A stretch of 64,000 nt of DNA, taken from assembly GCA_030744435.1 (NCBI GenBank), contig JASLQO010000020.1:62001-126000 (forward strand), written 5' to 3'. Made by a program: the position numbers and the translations under genes. The DNA is from JASLQO01 sp002327525 (GTDB lineage: Bacteria > Pseudomonadota > Gammaproteobacteria > Pseudomonadales > Azotimanducaceae). The notes under the pieces are model-generated. The model worked only from the letters and a program-made list of their open reading frames with translations. It did no database searches and was not told the DNA's origin. Positions 50,425-60,394 of this stretch are shown in pieces (the stretch's first letter is position 1; every line of letters starts with the position of its first letter).

Positions 50425-51253
50425 CACACGATACGAGAAGAACAAGATCGCGAAGAAGTTGCGCCGCCTCGCCGGGCAGGCGATCGCCGACTACGGGATG
50501 ATCGAACAAGGCGACCGCGTCATGGTGTGCCTGTCCGGCGGCAAAGACTCCTACACCATGCTCGATGTGCTGATGAGTCTCAGGTACAAGGCACCGGTGG
50601 ATTTCGAGCTGATTGCGGTGAATCTCGACCAGAAGCAACCCGGCTTTCCGGAGCACGTGCTGCCTGAGTATCTGTCCGGGCTCGGTATTGAACACCACGT
50701 GGTCGAACAGGACACCTACTCCGTCGTGCGCGAGCTCACACCCGAAGGGAAGATCACCTGTCCGGTATGCTCGCGGTTACGGCGCGGCATCCTCTATACG
50801 TTCGCCAAGCGAATCGGTGCAAGCAAGATAGCGCTCGGGCACCATCTCGACGATGTGGTTGAGACACTGTTCCTCAATCTCTTCTATGGCGGCAGGCTCA
50901 AGGCCATGCCGCCGAAGCTGGTGAGTGAGGACGGGCAAAACGTGATTATCCGGCCTCTGTACTACGTTCGTGAACGCCTCATCGAACGCTGGGCGGAAGC
51001 AGCGAATTATCCGATCATTGCATGCGAGCTGTGTGGTTCGCAGCCAAACCTGCAGCGCCAGGTCATCAAAGGCATGTTGCGGGAATGGGATCGGGACGTC
51101 CCGGGGCGGGTGGAGAACATCGCGCGGAGCCTACGCAACGTATCGGCCTCACACCTGGGTGATCGGGCTCTGTTCGACTTTGCCGGGCTGGAGGCGACCA
51201 GTCTGGGGCTGCCGGTGACCAATATCGCCGATCTGGCACGGGATGCCGGATGA
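50417..51253 (+). CDS. ttcA: tRNA 2-thiocytidine(32) synthetase TtcA
   Basis: Thiolates C32 of certain tRNAs using ATP and a 4Fe-4S cluster. PP-loop LSGGKDSYTML (~37), cluster ligands in CPVCSRLRRGILY (~115) and CELCGSQPNLQRQ (~205), and ALGHHLDDVVETLFLNLFYGGRLKAMPP. 278 residues, normal. The ATG overlaps the last codons of the permease. All key Cys and the SGGKDS motif are intact. Confidence 0.96.
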   Translation: MTDTRYEKNKIAKKLRRLAGQAIADYGMIEQGDRVMVCLSGGKDSYTMLDVLMSLRYKAPVDFELIAVNLDQKQPGFPEHVLPEYLSGLGIEHHVVEQDTYSVVRELTPEGKITCPVCSRLRRGILYTFAKRIGASKIALGHHLDDVVETLFLNLFYGGRLKAMPPKLVSEDGQNVIIRPLYYVRERLIERWAEAANYPIIACELCGSQPNLQRQVIKGMLREWDRDVPGRVENIARSLRNVSASHLGDRALFDFAGLEATSLGLPVTNIADLARDAG

Positions 51254-51357
51254 CAACCGTGGCCGTTCTCGCCGTTGGTGGAAAGTGGCGCTAGCGCAAC
51301 AAGCAACGACGTCGTCAACTTCACCCAACATTCGATTCGGCCTCTGGCTACTAACAA

Positions 51358-52092
51358 CGGACCAGACCCAAGTATCCGGCCGCGCTCTACGAAGACCTGC
51401 TCTCGGCGATGAGGTTGGTGCCAGAGGTGAGCTTGCTGGAGGTCGGTTGCAGAACCGGTATTGCCACGTTGCCGCTAGCTGACCGGTCATTTGCCATAAC
51501 GTGTATCGAGTTGGGGGCTTCACTGACCGCGGCGGTGAAGGAAAATCTGTCGCCGTTTGCCAACGTGAGAATCTAGAACGCCTCGTTCGAGCAGTGGCAG
51601 AGCGACCGGCCGTTCGACCTCGTGTATGCCGCCACCGCCTGGCGCTGGATTGATCCAGAACTTCGATACGAACTCGCGGCTCGTGCTTTGCGAAGAACCG
51701 GTTTTCTGGCCTTCTGGAGTGCCGCGCGCGTATTTCCGGTAGGCGAAGATCCGTTTTTTACCGGACTACAGGCAATCTACGATGAAATCGGTGAAGGACG
51801 ACTGGCATATGCGCAGTGGCCTCGGCCCGGGCAACTACTGGATCATTCAGCGGAAATTCGAAGCAGTGGTTTGTTCGAGCCGGTGTTCGTTTGCCACTAC
51901 GACCGGGAAGTCGTGTATGACGCGGAGGGCTATATCGAGCTTCTGAATACTTTCTCTGGCCACATCGCGATGAAATCCTGGCAACGCGAGCGTGTCTTTA
52001 GTGCGATTCGCAACAGGGTGAGCCGGCGCAGGCCTTTCATGGTAAGCAGACACTGGGGTTGCGTGCTGCATGTGGCGCAACGCACCGAATGA
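51358..52092 (+). pseudogene. SAM-dependent methyltransferase, disrupted
   Basis: The frame from ~51358 reads RPKYPAALYEDLLSAMRL, then LLEVGCRTGIATLPLA (SAM motif I), then hits TAG at 51574, and continues in the same frame NASFEQWQSDRPFDLVYAATAWRWIDPELRY ... LLDHSAEIRSSGLFEP ... EGYIELLNTFSGHIAMKSWQRE to the stop at 52092. The residue lost is probably Glu (GAG to TAG). The N-terminal ~15-30 residues before RPKYP are also missing: a TAA lies in frame at 51352. The intact downstream part is conserved, so inactivation is recent. Confidence 0.85.
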
Positions 52093-52135
52093 TGACGGCC
52101 CGCACGATGAACCATGAATGGTGAGGGAGAAGAGA

Positions 52136-55100
52136 TCAGGCGTCTGGAAAGTCAGATGCGCGCAGGCGGACCTCATTGGCAGCCAGCGCCTCCGCCGACT
52201 CCAGCACCTCGGTGAGCGCGATCTCGAAACTGCGCACAAGACCCAGAATCGTAGGTTCGTTGCCGTCGGGCGTGGCCGCGGCGAGCGCCAGTTCGAGAGT
52301 CTTGGAGGCATCCTTCAATCGCTGTGCGCCGAAGCTGCCTGCCACACCATGCAGGTTGTGGGCCAGGCGTTCGGCGTCCTCGAACTGACCGTTTGCGACG
52401 AACTCCCGCATGCGTGTCCCGGCGTCGCCGTAGTATCCCCCGAAATCGCCCATCAGCTTGATCATCAGCCGCACATTGCCATTGTGCCCGCGGATGGCCT
52501 CACCGATGTCGATACCAGGAACCCGCCGTAATTCCAGTTGCGCCATTTCCGCGGGTTCATCGCCCGGATCCGTGGCACGCCGGTTACGCGATTCGGCATC
52601 CGGTTCTTCGTATGGCAGGTGCAGCGCGAGTTCACCGAGCAGCACGTCGAAGTCGATGGGCTTGGTGACATAGCCGTTGCAGCCGGCCTCGGTTGCGGTA
52701 GCCTTACGTTCCGCCAGTGCATCGGCAGACACGGCGATGATGGGTACTTCCAGTCCCTGGTCCCGCAGCGTGCGAGCTGCCTCCAGGCCATCGATCTGGG
52801 GCATGTGGATATCCATCAATACGGCGTCGTAATCCCGTTCGGTGGCACGAGCGATGGCCTGGCGCCCGGTTTCTGCGATGTCGACCTGGGCACCCGCCCG
52901 GTGTAGGAACTCGAGCGCGAGCTGCTGATTGATGGGATTGTCCTCGGCGACCAGAATACGCCGCCCCCGCAATAGTCCCGACGAGCGTTGATGCCCTTGT
53001 TGGCGTCGCGGCACGGGGGCTTCCTCAGTCGGCTTGCCCAGCGCGCATGTGAACGTAAAGCGGCTGCCTTCGCCCAGCGTCGATTGTACCTGTAATTCTC
53101 CGCCCATGGCTTCCGCGAGGCGTTTGCTGATTGTGAGTCCAAGCCCCGTGCCCCCGTAGCGGCGGGTGGTGGATGTCTCTGCTTGTTCGAACGACTCGAA
53201 CAAGCGTGTCTGTTGTTCCTCACTGATGCCGATGCCTGTATCGATAACTGAGATTTCGAGCAGCACGCTGGTACCATCTTCGCCTGCGGACGGGTTGCGT
53301 ACGCTCACCTCCAGGCATATTTCGCCGGTCTCGGTGAACTTGAGCGCGTTGCCAACCAGATTGACCAGTACCTGCTGCAGGCGAAAAGGATCGCCGAGGA
53401 GGACGCCGTTCTCCGGAAATCCTGCCTGGCCATTGGTTCTGTCATCGAGGCGTAGGGCCAGGCCCTTCTTGCGCATCTCGGTGCGGAACAAGCGCTGAAT
53501 GTCGGCGAGCGTATCGGAAAGCTTGAAGGGACTGTTCTCGATTTCCAGTTTTCCGGCTTCGATCTTGGAGAAATCGAGAACGTCGCTCACCAGTTCCAGC
53601 AGACTTTCGGCGGCGTTGTCGATGGTAGTGACGTACGCGTGCTGCTTGCGATCGAGGTTCGTATCCAGCGCCAGCTTGGAAAACCCGACGATGGCGTTCA
53701 TTGGTGTGCGAATTTCGTGGCTCATGTTGGCGAGGAACTCGCTCTTAGCCTTCGTCGCGGCCTCGGCGATTTGCCGCTGCTTGTCTGCCTGCTCACGCTC
53801 TATGCGCTCGGAGATGTCGATCAATGATCCATCGATGTAGTCGCCGTGTTCGGGGTCGCTGGTGAGTCGTGCCGTGAGTGCCATCCAGAAATGGCGACCG
53901 TCACGCGCCACACCTTGCGCCTCGAAGGCGTTGACCAGCTGCTGATCCTCCAGTCTGGATAGAAACTCCTGTGCGTCGGTGTTGGACAGGAATACGTGGT
54001 CGATGAGATCGCGGTATTCGATGAGCAGCGCCTCGATGTTCTCGAATCCGAGAATGCGCGCACAGGTGGGGTTGGCCGACAGCAGCAACCCTTCCGCATT
54101 GATGCGAAAGAGCCCCTCGATTGCGTTGTCGTACAGCGCCCGGTACTCGTCCCGCGCGGATTGCAGGTCGGCGTAGAGTCGGGCGTTTTCGATGGAGATC
54201 GCTGCCTGGGAGGATAGCAGGCTCAGAACTTCCACACGCTGGGAGGTGAAAACCCCGGTCAGCCAACGATGTTCGACGTACAGAACGCCTGTGAGCGTAT
54301 TGCGGTGAATGATCGGCAGACACAGGATCGACAGCGGCTGCAGGTTTTTAATGTACGGATCCTGGGTGAAGACATCCTCGGCTGTGGCATCGGCCAGCAC
54401 CAGCGCCTTGCGTGTGCGTGCGACGAACTGAATCACGCTGATGGGTACGTCCTCGGATGCGTCTAGCGGCACAGGTGGATTCACACGCTGGGTAGGGCCG
54501 CCGTCGACCGCGGCGACGGCCTCCAGGAACAGACGCCGGGCGTTCGTCGCGGTGTCCTCATTGTCCGCCGACAGCAGCATGCAGGCTTTCTGTGCGCCCG
54601 CATGCTCCAGCGCCAGGCGTAGCAGTTTGGTGAGTACGCGATCCAGCATGATCTCACCGGAGATGGTTTGCGCGGCGCGCAGCACTGTGGTGGTGTCCAC
54701 CAGGTGGTCACTGAATTCTGAACTCTCGAGGGTGCTGTCCGAGTTGAAGTCACGTACGGTCAGATCCACGAGATCGCCCACGCGGAGGTTTGTATTGGCC
54801 GGCATCGCATGGCCGAGCAGCACCTGAAAGTCACGTTCGAGCTGATTGGCTTTGGCGGTGGCACCCCAGCGGAGATAGGCTTGATATGCATTGCGGGCAA
54901 ACAGCCGTGCGAAATCGGCTCTGCCGCCGGTATCGCAGTTACGGGCCGCGAGTTCGTAAGCGAGCGCCTCGTCGTTTGCCAGGCCCAGGCGCCTGGCGCG
55001 ATCGGCAGCCTCCTCGAACAGCTCCAGCGCCCGGGTGGTCGCACCATGGGCCCACTCGGTTTCCGCTTCGAGGATCAGCGTTTTGGGCTCCGCGAAAGAC

Positions 55101-58100
55101 GCACCCTGCTCGTGCCAGGTGCGCAGCATCGCAATGTTGGCGGCAGCGGTCCTTCGCCCCGTCTTGGCGCCGGTTCTTATCTCGATCAGGGCTTCGGTGA
55201 AACGAAACAACACGAGCAGCGGCGAACCGCTGAGAGCCGGAGCGAAGGCTCGGGCTGAATCCAGGATATTGCCCGTGCCACGGAAATCCTGGAACAGCAC
55301 CGCGTAGTACAAGCGCAGAATGTACACATAGGCATGGGCAGCACGATCGTCGGCATTCTTGATTGACGGAGCGTATGCGCTTGTTGCTGCGGAATCGGTC
55401 TGTACGAGAAGGCTCGAGACGATCTGTGCCACGAAGGCCGCGATGTTGATTCCGGTTATCTGGTCGAACACGCTCAGCTCGTTGAGGTGTTCGGTGAGTT
55501 CGCGTTTCAGAGAACCGAGTTCTGCGCCGCGCAGCAGGGCGTTGGTTGCATACAACGCGCTGGCCGTGGCCGCGAACTCGTAGTCCTGCTGGGCCATGCT
55601 GGTGGCGAGACTGGTATTCAGCGCGTGCAGAGTCTGGTCCAGCGAGCCGTTCCACGGGTCGACCAGACCGTTGAGCAGGATGACGGTGCGGGTGGCGAAC
55701 ATTTTCTGGGGATGCCGTTCGGCGAGTCTGCGCGCGTCCAGGGCGAAGTCGCGGGCCCGCGAACGCTCACCGTCGCCGATGGCGGCAACCGCGCGGGCTG
55801 CCAGTGCGAAAGCGACGGCGTCACTGTGACCCTTGTCCTCAGCCAGTGTCAGCACCTGGCTCGCAATGCCGTCCAGATTGTCCTCACCCAGATGGTACCC
55901 GGCGTGCAGCAATAGACACATGAAGCGGAGAATCTGATTGAGACGCGGATCCTCGAGAGCCGGTTGGCTGCTGCGCCGATGTCGGCCGGTGCCCAGTTTG
56001 AGCCATTCACCGAGATGCCCGCGTAATCGGGAAACGGGTCCTGTGCGGCGATTCGAGACAGGAGCGCCGAGCGCCTCGAGTGCCTCCAGCGTGAGTCTTC
56101 GGGCACGGGCGAGATCGTTGGCGACGATGGCTGCCCTGATCTGGATTTCGCGAAGTGCGCTGGTTCGTTTGGTCGCTCCCAGCAGTATCCGTTCGAGCTG
56201 GTCGAAGTCGCCGCACGAAAAAGCCGCCAGTGCTGCGCACTCCGCCAGATCGAGCACCATGGCCTCATACGAGGATTCGTCGTTCAGCAGGGTCAGGCCG
56301 CTTCGACAGTACTTGTACGCGGGTTGAAACAGCGATTGCGAAAGTGCGGCACGCGCGGCGAGCAGGTTGAAGTGCGCGATTTCCATGCGCCGTGTTTTGC
56401 TGAGCTCCATGGGGTTGGTGGCCGCGTTCAGATGATCAGCGATGGCCGAAGTGTTATTGGCGGCATTACCGTTGCGCTTCAGATGGTCGGCGATGGAGAA
56501 ATGGATTCTGGATTTTTCGTCGTCGTCGAGGCGCGCATAGGTCACTGCGCGGATGCTGGGATGCGCGAACTGGTACGAACCCTTGGCGACGTTGGTGATG
56601 AGGCCGACGTTGATCGCGGGGCGAAGCGCGGTCGCGGCTTCGCCATCGCCCTCGTATGTTGCGATCAATGTGTCCTGATCGAAGCGTTCGCCGAGACAGG
56701 CGCCGAGAATGAGCATGTTCCGGGTAGCTTCCGGCAGGGCTTCGAACTGGGCCTCGGTGCGTTTGGTCGTGTTGTGGCTGAAGTAGTGCGCACGCACGAC
56801 CTCGATATCCCAGCCCCATACTTCCTTGTAGGTGTCGTATCGAATGGCGCCTGTGCGGTGCAATTCGAAGATCAGCTCCAGCACGAGGGCGGGGATGCCG
56901 TCGGTCTTAGCATGCAGTTCAGCCGCCAGTTCGCGGGTGCGGGCTTCTGAGTGGGATAGCATGTCAGCCAGCAGGCTGCGGATATGGGCCCTCTCGAGTT
57001 CGGACAGCGCGACGTGCTCGGTACGGGTCGCGAGCCGGGCATCTCCCTGCTGTATGGGAGCAAGTTCCATCTCGGATTCGGACGTCAGTACGATGAACAT
57101 GTTGGGATAGTTGACGGCAGTGTGGGTCAGGGCGCGCAGACTCTCGGGTGACAGATGATCAGCGTTCTCCACCATGAAGCAGACCGGTTGCGGGCGCAGA
57201 GCCGCCAACACCTCCTCGATACCCCGGCCCGGTAGGCCGGCACCGTCGTCGGTGACATCGACGATACTCGCCAGCTCCGGAAGGTGGGCGCACAGCGCGG
57301 AGACGTTGCGGGAATCCAGGCGGGCGAGGCGCTGTATCAGTGTGTGGCTGTCGGTCATGGAAAGGGTCTGACGCAGAAGCAGCCTCAGCAGTTCTATCCA
57401 GAGGGAACCCATATCGAGAATTTCCAACCCGTGTACATCCACGCGTGCGGCGAGAATATTGAGCTCCCGTGCCTGAGTGTCGATCACATCGCACAGGGAT
57501 GCTTTGCCGAATCCGGTACCAGCCGTGATCTGGAGAAACAGCGTTTCACCCTGACCAATGCGCTCGAGAAGCTCGCGAGAGTGCCTCATCGTCTCATCGC
57601 GACCGTAGAGACGCTTCGGTAGAGACAGTTGACCTGGCGTATCGGTACGGCCGAGGCGGAACGGCGTGATGTTGCTCTGATCCTGGCCTTCAGTAAGGTC
57701 GTCGTGAACCGCTGCCGCGCTCTGATAGCGCTGTTCGGCTTGTTTCGCGAGCAACTTGTCCACGATATCGGACAACCAGGTGGGAACGGTGTCGTCGAGT
57801 GTCTTGAGCGACTTGGGACGTGCCGCGATGTGTGCGTGGATCAGCTCCAGCGGATCGGTGTTCGGAAATGGCGGGTGCCCGCTCAGGAGCTCGTAGAAGG
57901 TTGCGCCCAGACTGTAGAGATCGGTCCGGTAGTCTACCACCCGATTCACTCGTCCCGTCTGCTCCGGAGAAATGTAGGGCAGAGTGCCTGTCAATTGTGC
58001 CGCCGGGACTTCGCGTGGATACTCACGCGGCGTCAGGGTGGCGAGACCGAAATCGATGATCCAGATACGGTCGATGTCATTGGATACGACGACGTTGGCT

Positions 58101-58474
58101 GGATTCAGATCGCGGTGTATGACCCCTTCGTCATGGACGCATTGCAGGGCTCGCGCCAGTTGAGTGGCGATGCCAATCCGGTCGTTCAGATCCAGATCCC
58201 GGGATTTGATGACTTCCCGGAGTGAAACGCCGCCCACGTCCTCGAAGAGAATCCGGTGGTTGGCGTCATCGAAGGCAAGTGCCCGACAGACGTGCTCGCA
58301 GGTCAGGGTCTGATTGATGTTGAATTCGTGGTGGTAGCGCGCAAGCGCCTGAGGTGAGTGGGATGCAGGCTTCAGAGCCTTGGCTACCACGCCCTGACCA
58401 TTCCAGCTGGTGCGCAACACAAGGGTCGATGCGCTGTCGTAGATTTTTTTGTCCACGGAAATACTTCTGGTCAA
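52136..58474 (-). CDS. Giant hybrid Ser/Thr kinase - AAA - GAF - PAS - histidine kinase - receiver - HPt
   Basis: A 2112-residue signalling hybrid. Order: Ser/Thr kinase domain (~10-265; VIHRDLNPANVVV at 119, DFGLA at 141, ISPEQTGRVNRVVDYRTDLYSLG), STAND/AAA-type NTPase (~290-640), helical repeats (~650-1230), GAF (~1280-1470), PAS (~1480-1560), HisKA with His1586 in NMSHEIRTP, HATPase (~1690-1800, DTGIGI, GGTGLGL), receiver with Asp1888 in LMDIHMP, HPt with His2039 in AHNLHGVAG. The kinase loop has Asn for the usual Lys (HRDLN), as in relatives of this hybrid class. The NTPase P-loop is degenerate (AGTGFGKAS). A response regulator gene lies 51 bp upstream. Input signal unknown; no membrane segment is obvious, so it is cytosolic. 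Confidence 0.93.
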   Translation of the reverse strand: MTRSISVDKKIYDSASTLVLRTSWNGQGVVAKALKPASHSPQALARYHHEFNINQTLTCEHVCRALAFDDANHRILFEDVGGVSLREVIKSRDLDLNDRIGIATQLARALQCVHDEGVIHRDLNPANVVVSNDIDRIWIIDFGLATLTPREYPREVPAAQLTGTLPYISPEQTGRVNRVVDYRTDLYSLGATFYELLSGHPPFPNTDPLELIHAHIAARPKSLKTLDDTVPTWLSDIVDKLLAKQAEQRYQSAAAVHDDLTEGQDQSNITPFRLGRTDTPGQLSLPKRLYGRDETMRHSRELLERIGQGETLFLQITAGTGFGKASLCDVIDTQARELNILAARVDVHGLEILDMGSLWIELLRLLLRQTLSMTDSHTLIQRLARLDSRNVSALCAHLPELASIVDVTDDGAGLPGRGIEEVLAALRPQPVCFMVENADHLSPESLRALTHTAVNYPNMFIVLTSESEMELAPIQQGDARLATRTEHVALSELERAHIRSLLADMLSHSEARTRELAAELHAKTDGIPALVLELIFELHRTGAIRYDTYKEVWGWDIEVVRAHYFSHNTTKRTEAQFEALPEATRNMLILGACLGERFDQDTLIATYEGDGEAATALRPAINVGLITNVAKGSYQFAHPSIRAVTYARLDDDEKSRIHFSIADHLKRNGNAANNTSAIADHLNAATNPMELSKTRRMEIAHFNLLAARAALSQSLFQPAYKYCRSGLTLLNDESSYEAMVLDLAECAALAAFSCGDFDQLERILLGATKRTSALREIQIRAAIVANDLARARRLTLEALEALGAPVSNRRTGPVSRLRGHLGEWLKLGTGRHRRSSQPALEDPRLNQILRFMCLLLHAGYHLGEDNLDGIASQVLTLAEDKGHSDAVAFALAARAVAAIGDGERSRARDFALDARRLAERHPQKMFATRTVILLNGLVDPWNGSLDQTLHALNTSLATSMAQQDYEFAATASALYATNALLRGAELGSLKRELTEHLNELSVFDQITGINIAAFVAQIVSSLLVQTDSAATSAYAPSIKNADDRAAHAYVYILRLYYAVLFQDFRGTGNILDSARAFAPALSGSPLLVLFRFTEALIEIRTGAKTGRRTAAANIAMLRTWHEQGASFAEPKTLILEAETEWAHGATTRALELFEEAADRARRLGLANDEALAYELAARNCDTGGRADFARLFARNAYQAYLRWGATAKANQLERDFQVLLGHAMPANTNLRVGDLVDLTVRDFNSDSTLESSEFSDHLVDTTTVLRAAQTISGEIMLDRVLTKLLRLALEHAGAQKACMLLSADNEDTATNARRLFLEAVAAVDGGPTQRVNPPVPLDASEDVPISVIQFVARTRKALVLADATAEDVFTQDPYIKNLQPLSILCLPIIHRNTLTGVLYVEHRWLTGVFTSQRVEVLSLLSSQAAISIENARLYADLQSARDEYRALYDNAIEGLFRINAEGLLLSANPTCARILGFENIEALLIEYRDLIDHVFLSNTDAQEFLSRLEDQQLVNAFEAQGVARDGRHFWMALTARLTSDPEHGDYIDGSLIDISERIEREQADKQRQIAEAATKAKSEFLANMSHEIRTPMNAIVGFSKLALDTNLDRKQHAYVTTIDNAAESLLELVSDVLDFSKIEAGKLEIENSPFKLSDTLADIQRLFRTEMRKKGLALRLDDRTNGQAGFPENGVLLGDPFRLQQVLVNLVGNALKFTETGEICLEVSVRNPSAGEDGTSVLLEISVIDTGIGISEEQQTRLFESFEQAETSTTRRYGGTGLGLTISKRLAEAMGGELQVQSTLGEGSRFTFTCALGKPTEEAPVPRRQQGHQRSSGLLRGRRILVAEDNPINQQLALEFLHRAGAQVDIAETGRQAIARATERDYDAVLMDIHMPQIDGLEAARTLRDQGLEVPIIAVSADALAERKATATEAGCNGYVTKPIDFDVLLGELALHLPYEEPDAESRNRRATDPGDEPAEMAQLELRRVPGIDIGEAIRGHNGNVRLMIKLMGDFGGYYGDAGTRMREFVANGQFEDAERLAHNLHGVAGSFGAQRLKDASKTLELALAAATPDGNEPTILGLVRSFEIALTEVLESAEALAANEVRLRASDFPDA

Positions 58475-58525
58475 CTCTGCAACGGACGTTCAGGGACTCG
58501 CTTCCCTGGCCCGAGTGTGGTGATG

Positions 58526-59233
58526 TTAGACGACTTCGGGGGTAAACAAATACCCGGTGCCGTGAATCGTCGCGATGATCTTTGCGTTCGCCGCCCGCTC
58601 GCCGAGTTTTTTTCGCAGCTGTCCGACTAACACGTCTATGTAGCGGTCGTCAGGAAACCACTCGCGATTGCGGATTCGGTTCATCAGCTGGTCACGGTTC
58701 ATGACTTCGCCCGCGTGTTCCATGAATGCGAGCAGGAGTTGATATTCGCCTGCGGACAGCTGCGTGTGCTCGGCCTCCGGAGAGGTCAGTTCGCGCTTGT
58801 TGAGATCGAGTTTCCAGCCCTCAAAAGTGCGCACGTGGTTTTTCTTGCGCTGGCTCTGCTGAATGTGCACCCGGCGGATGAGATTGCGGGCGCGGCTCAG
58901 GAGTTCTCTGGGGTCGAACGGTTTGGTGACATAGTCGTCCGCGCCGCTCTCGAGCCCGAGGATGCGGTCGATCTGTTCCTGCTTACTCGTCACTAGGATG
59001 ATGCCGATGTCCGAGTGGGCGCGTATCTCACGTGTGAGGGTCAGCCCATCCTTTCCTGGCAGCCTGATGTCCAACAGCACCAGGATCGGCGACTCCTTCT
59101 CGACGATGGCTTGCACCTCGTCGCCATCACCGATGGAAGATACCTTGAAGCCCTCCTCCTCGAAGTAGCTCACGAGTTGTTCGCGGGTGATTGGTTCGTC
59201 TTCGACGACTAGAATGTGGTCCTGTTCGGCCAT
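58526..59233 (-). CDS. OmpR-family response regulator (TorR/ArcA-like)
   Basis: Receiver domain (~5-120) with acidic pocket VVEDE, phosphoacceptor Asp in LVLLDIRLPGKDG (~55), Thr/Ser in ILVTSK and Lys in VTKPFDP, followed by a winged-helix DNA-binding domain (~135-235; LSAGEYQLLLAFMEHAGEVMNRDQL, RYIDVLVGQLRKKLGE, IATIHGTGYLF). 235 residues. Upstream of and on the same strand as the giant hybrid kinase (51 bp), so it is likely its output partner. The receiver and HPt inside the kinase suggest a phosphorelay ending here. Confidence 0.95.
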   Translation of the reverse strand: MAEQDHILVVEDEPITREQLVSYFEEEGFKVSSIGDGDEVQAIVEKESPILVLLDIRLPGKDGLTLTREIRAHSDIGIILVTSKQEQIDRILGLESGADDYVTKPFDPRELLSRARNLIRRVHIQQSQRKKNHVRTFEGWKLDLNKRELTSPEAEHTQLSAGEYQLLLAFMEHAGEVMNRDQLMNRIRNREWFPDDRYIDVLVGQLRKKLGERAANAKIIATIHGTGYLFTPEVV

Positions 59234-59407
59234 GGTTCCTTGTCCTTGGGCTGCCCTTGGCGACTGTCCTTGTGGAACGATTTTGGGGGACGTCTACATG
59301 CTCATGCTCCGTAAGGATTCAAGTAACGCACCTTGCCCACACAAATTCAAGGCAGTACAGCCTCCGTTTGCCATAGTTATGCGCTGCTTCACGTTCAGGG
59401 TCCGACG

Positions 59408-59620
59408 GTGATCAAAATTCCGCCGCAAGCCCTGTCGCGCGAGGCTCTGATAACCATCATAGAGGAATTCGTGCTGCGTGAAGGAACGGACTATGGGCAC
59501 CGGGATTATGTCCTGGAGGGCAAAGTAGCCCAGGTGCTGCGCCAGCTAGAGTCGGGCGAGGTGCACCTGACCTGGGATCCGGCCACCCAGAGCACTTCTA
59601 TTGTCAACAATCTGGACTGA
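59408..59620 (+). CDS. yheU: YheU family protein (UPF0270)
   Basis: A 70-residue gammaproteobacterial protein: VIKIPPQALSREALITIIEE, then FVLREGTDYGHRDYVLEGKVAQV and LESGEVHLTWDPATQSTSIV. The start is GTG 59408, with AGGG a few bases upstream, matching the family start (M-I-I-P). Function unknown. Divergent from the response regulator. Confidence 0.88.
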   Translation: MIKIPPQALSREALITIIEEFVLREGTDYGHRDYVLEGKVAQVLRQLESGEVHLTWDPATQSTSIVNNLD

Positions 59621-59794
59621 TCGGGCTCTGAGTCTGGCGGTTGCGCTGGGAATCGATTGCTTCGCCCCGTCATACTCGAGTGTCACCTGTTTATGCGCGC
59701 TTTTCTTGACAAGGTGTACGGACCGCCACGGCAAAACGAGCAACAATTCGCGCACGTACAGGCACCGCCCATGGAGGTAGTGCAGCATCCTTAC

Positions 59795-60076
59795 TCTACG
59801 GCGGCGAGATGGGACATCGGCGCGAGGGCGGCGGTCAGGCATTCTTTTCGCAGCTCGGTCGTCAGGCATTTGGCGGGCGTGTCCGTCGGGCACAATCTGA
59901 TGGGCGACATTTGGCTGAGTCTCAGCTACAACGTGACCGGCTTCATCGATGACGATTTCGCTGGTGCTGACTACACCGCACGAGACCCTTATCTGAAGCT
60001 GCGCATGAAGGTCGACCAGGAACGTCTGAAGGAATTCTTGAGCTTCGCGGGTTCCGACAATCAACGGTCCCGATGA
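59795..60076 (+). pseudogene. C-terminal fragment of a large surface/outer-membrane protein
   Basis: From ~59795 the frame reads ARWDIGARAAVRHSF, GVSVGHNLMGDIWLSLSYN, VTGFIDDDFAGADYTARDPY and LKLRMKVDQE to a TGA at 60074. This looks like the terminal beta-strands of large secreted proteins (a barrel ending YNxTGFxDxDFxxADYTAxGPY). Only ~90 residues remain and the frame has no proper start. Family assignment is from memory of the pattern. Confidence 0.45.
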
Positions 60077-60154
60077 GAAGTGAATCGGTCGGCGCATGAC
60101 GCCGATTCCGCTTTTGTGTAAGGTCGGTGCCTTTTCGCCGGTCGCCCTGGGGGT

Positions 60155-60394
60155 ACAGCTGTTCTGGACCATTGCCGGGAGACCCAATGTAGTCAGGTGC
60201 GGCGCGCGTGTGGCTCTGGTGGTGGCACGATCCTGATCGCTATCAATCACGGTCACGCCATTGCCGCGGGTGACATCACCTGGGACCGGCTGTAGCGTAT
60301 GGCGTTGAAGATGTTCGTCCCTTATGTGGTGTCCACCTACTTGAGCGTCGGAGCCATAGACAATGAGGCCATCAACAATGAAAAGACAGGCTAG
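60155..60394 (+). pseudogene. NrtS-like nitrate/nitrite transporter, disrupted
   Basis: NrtS proteins are ~70-residue, two-helix nitrate/nitrite transporters. Here FWTIAGRPNVVRCGARVALVV is followed by a one-base deletion near 60225, then GTILIAINHGHAIAAGDITWDRL, a TAG at 60293 where Trp is expected, and RMALKMFVPYVVSTYLSVGAI to TAG 60392. Two lesions in such a short gene mean it is dead. Its 3' end overlaps the TonB receptor start. Confidence 0.7.
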
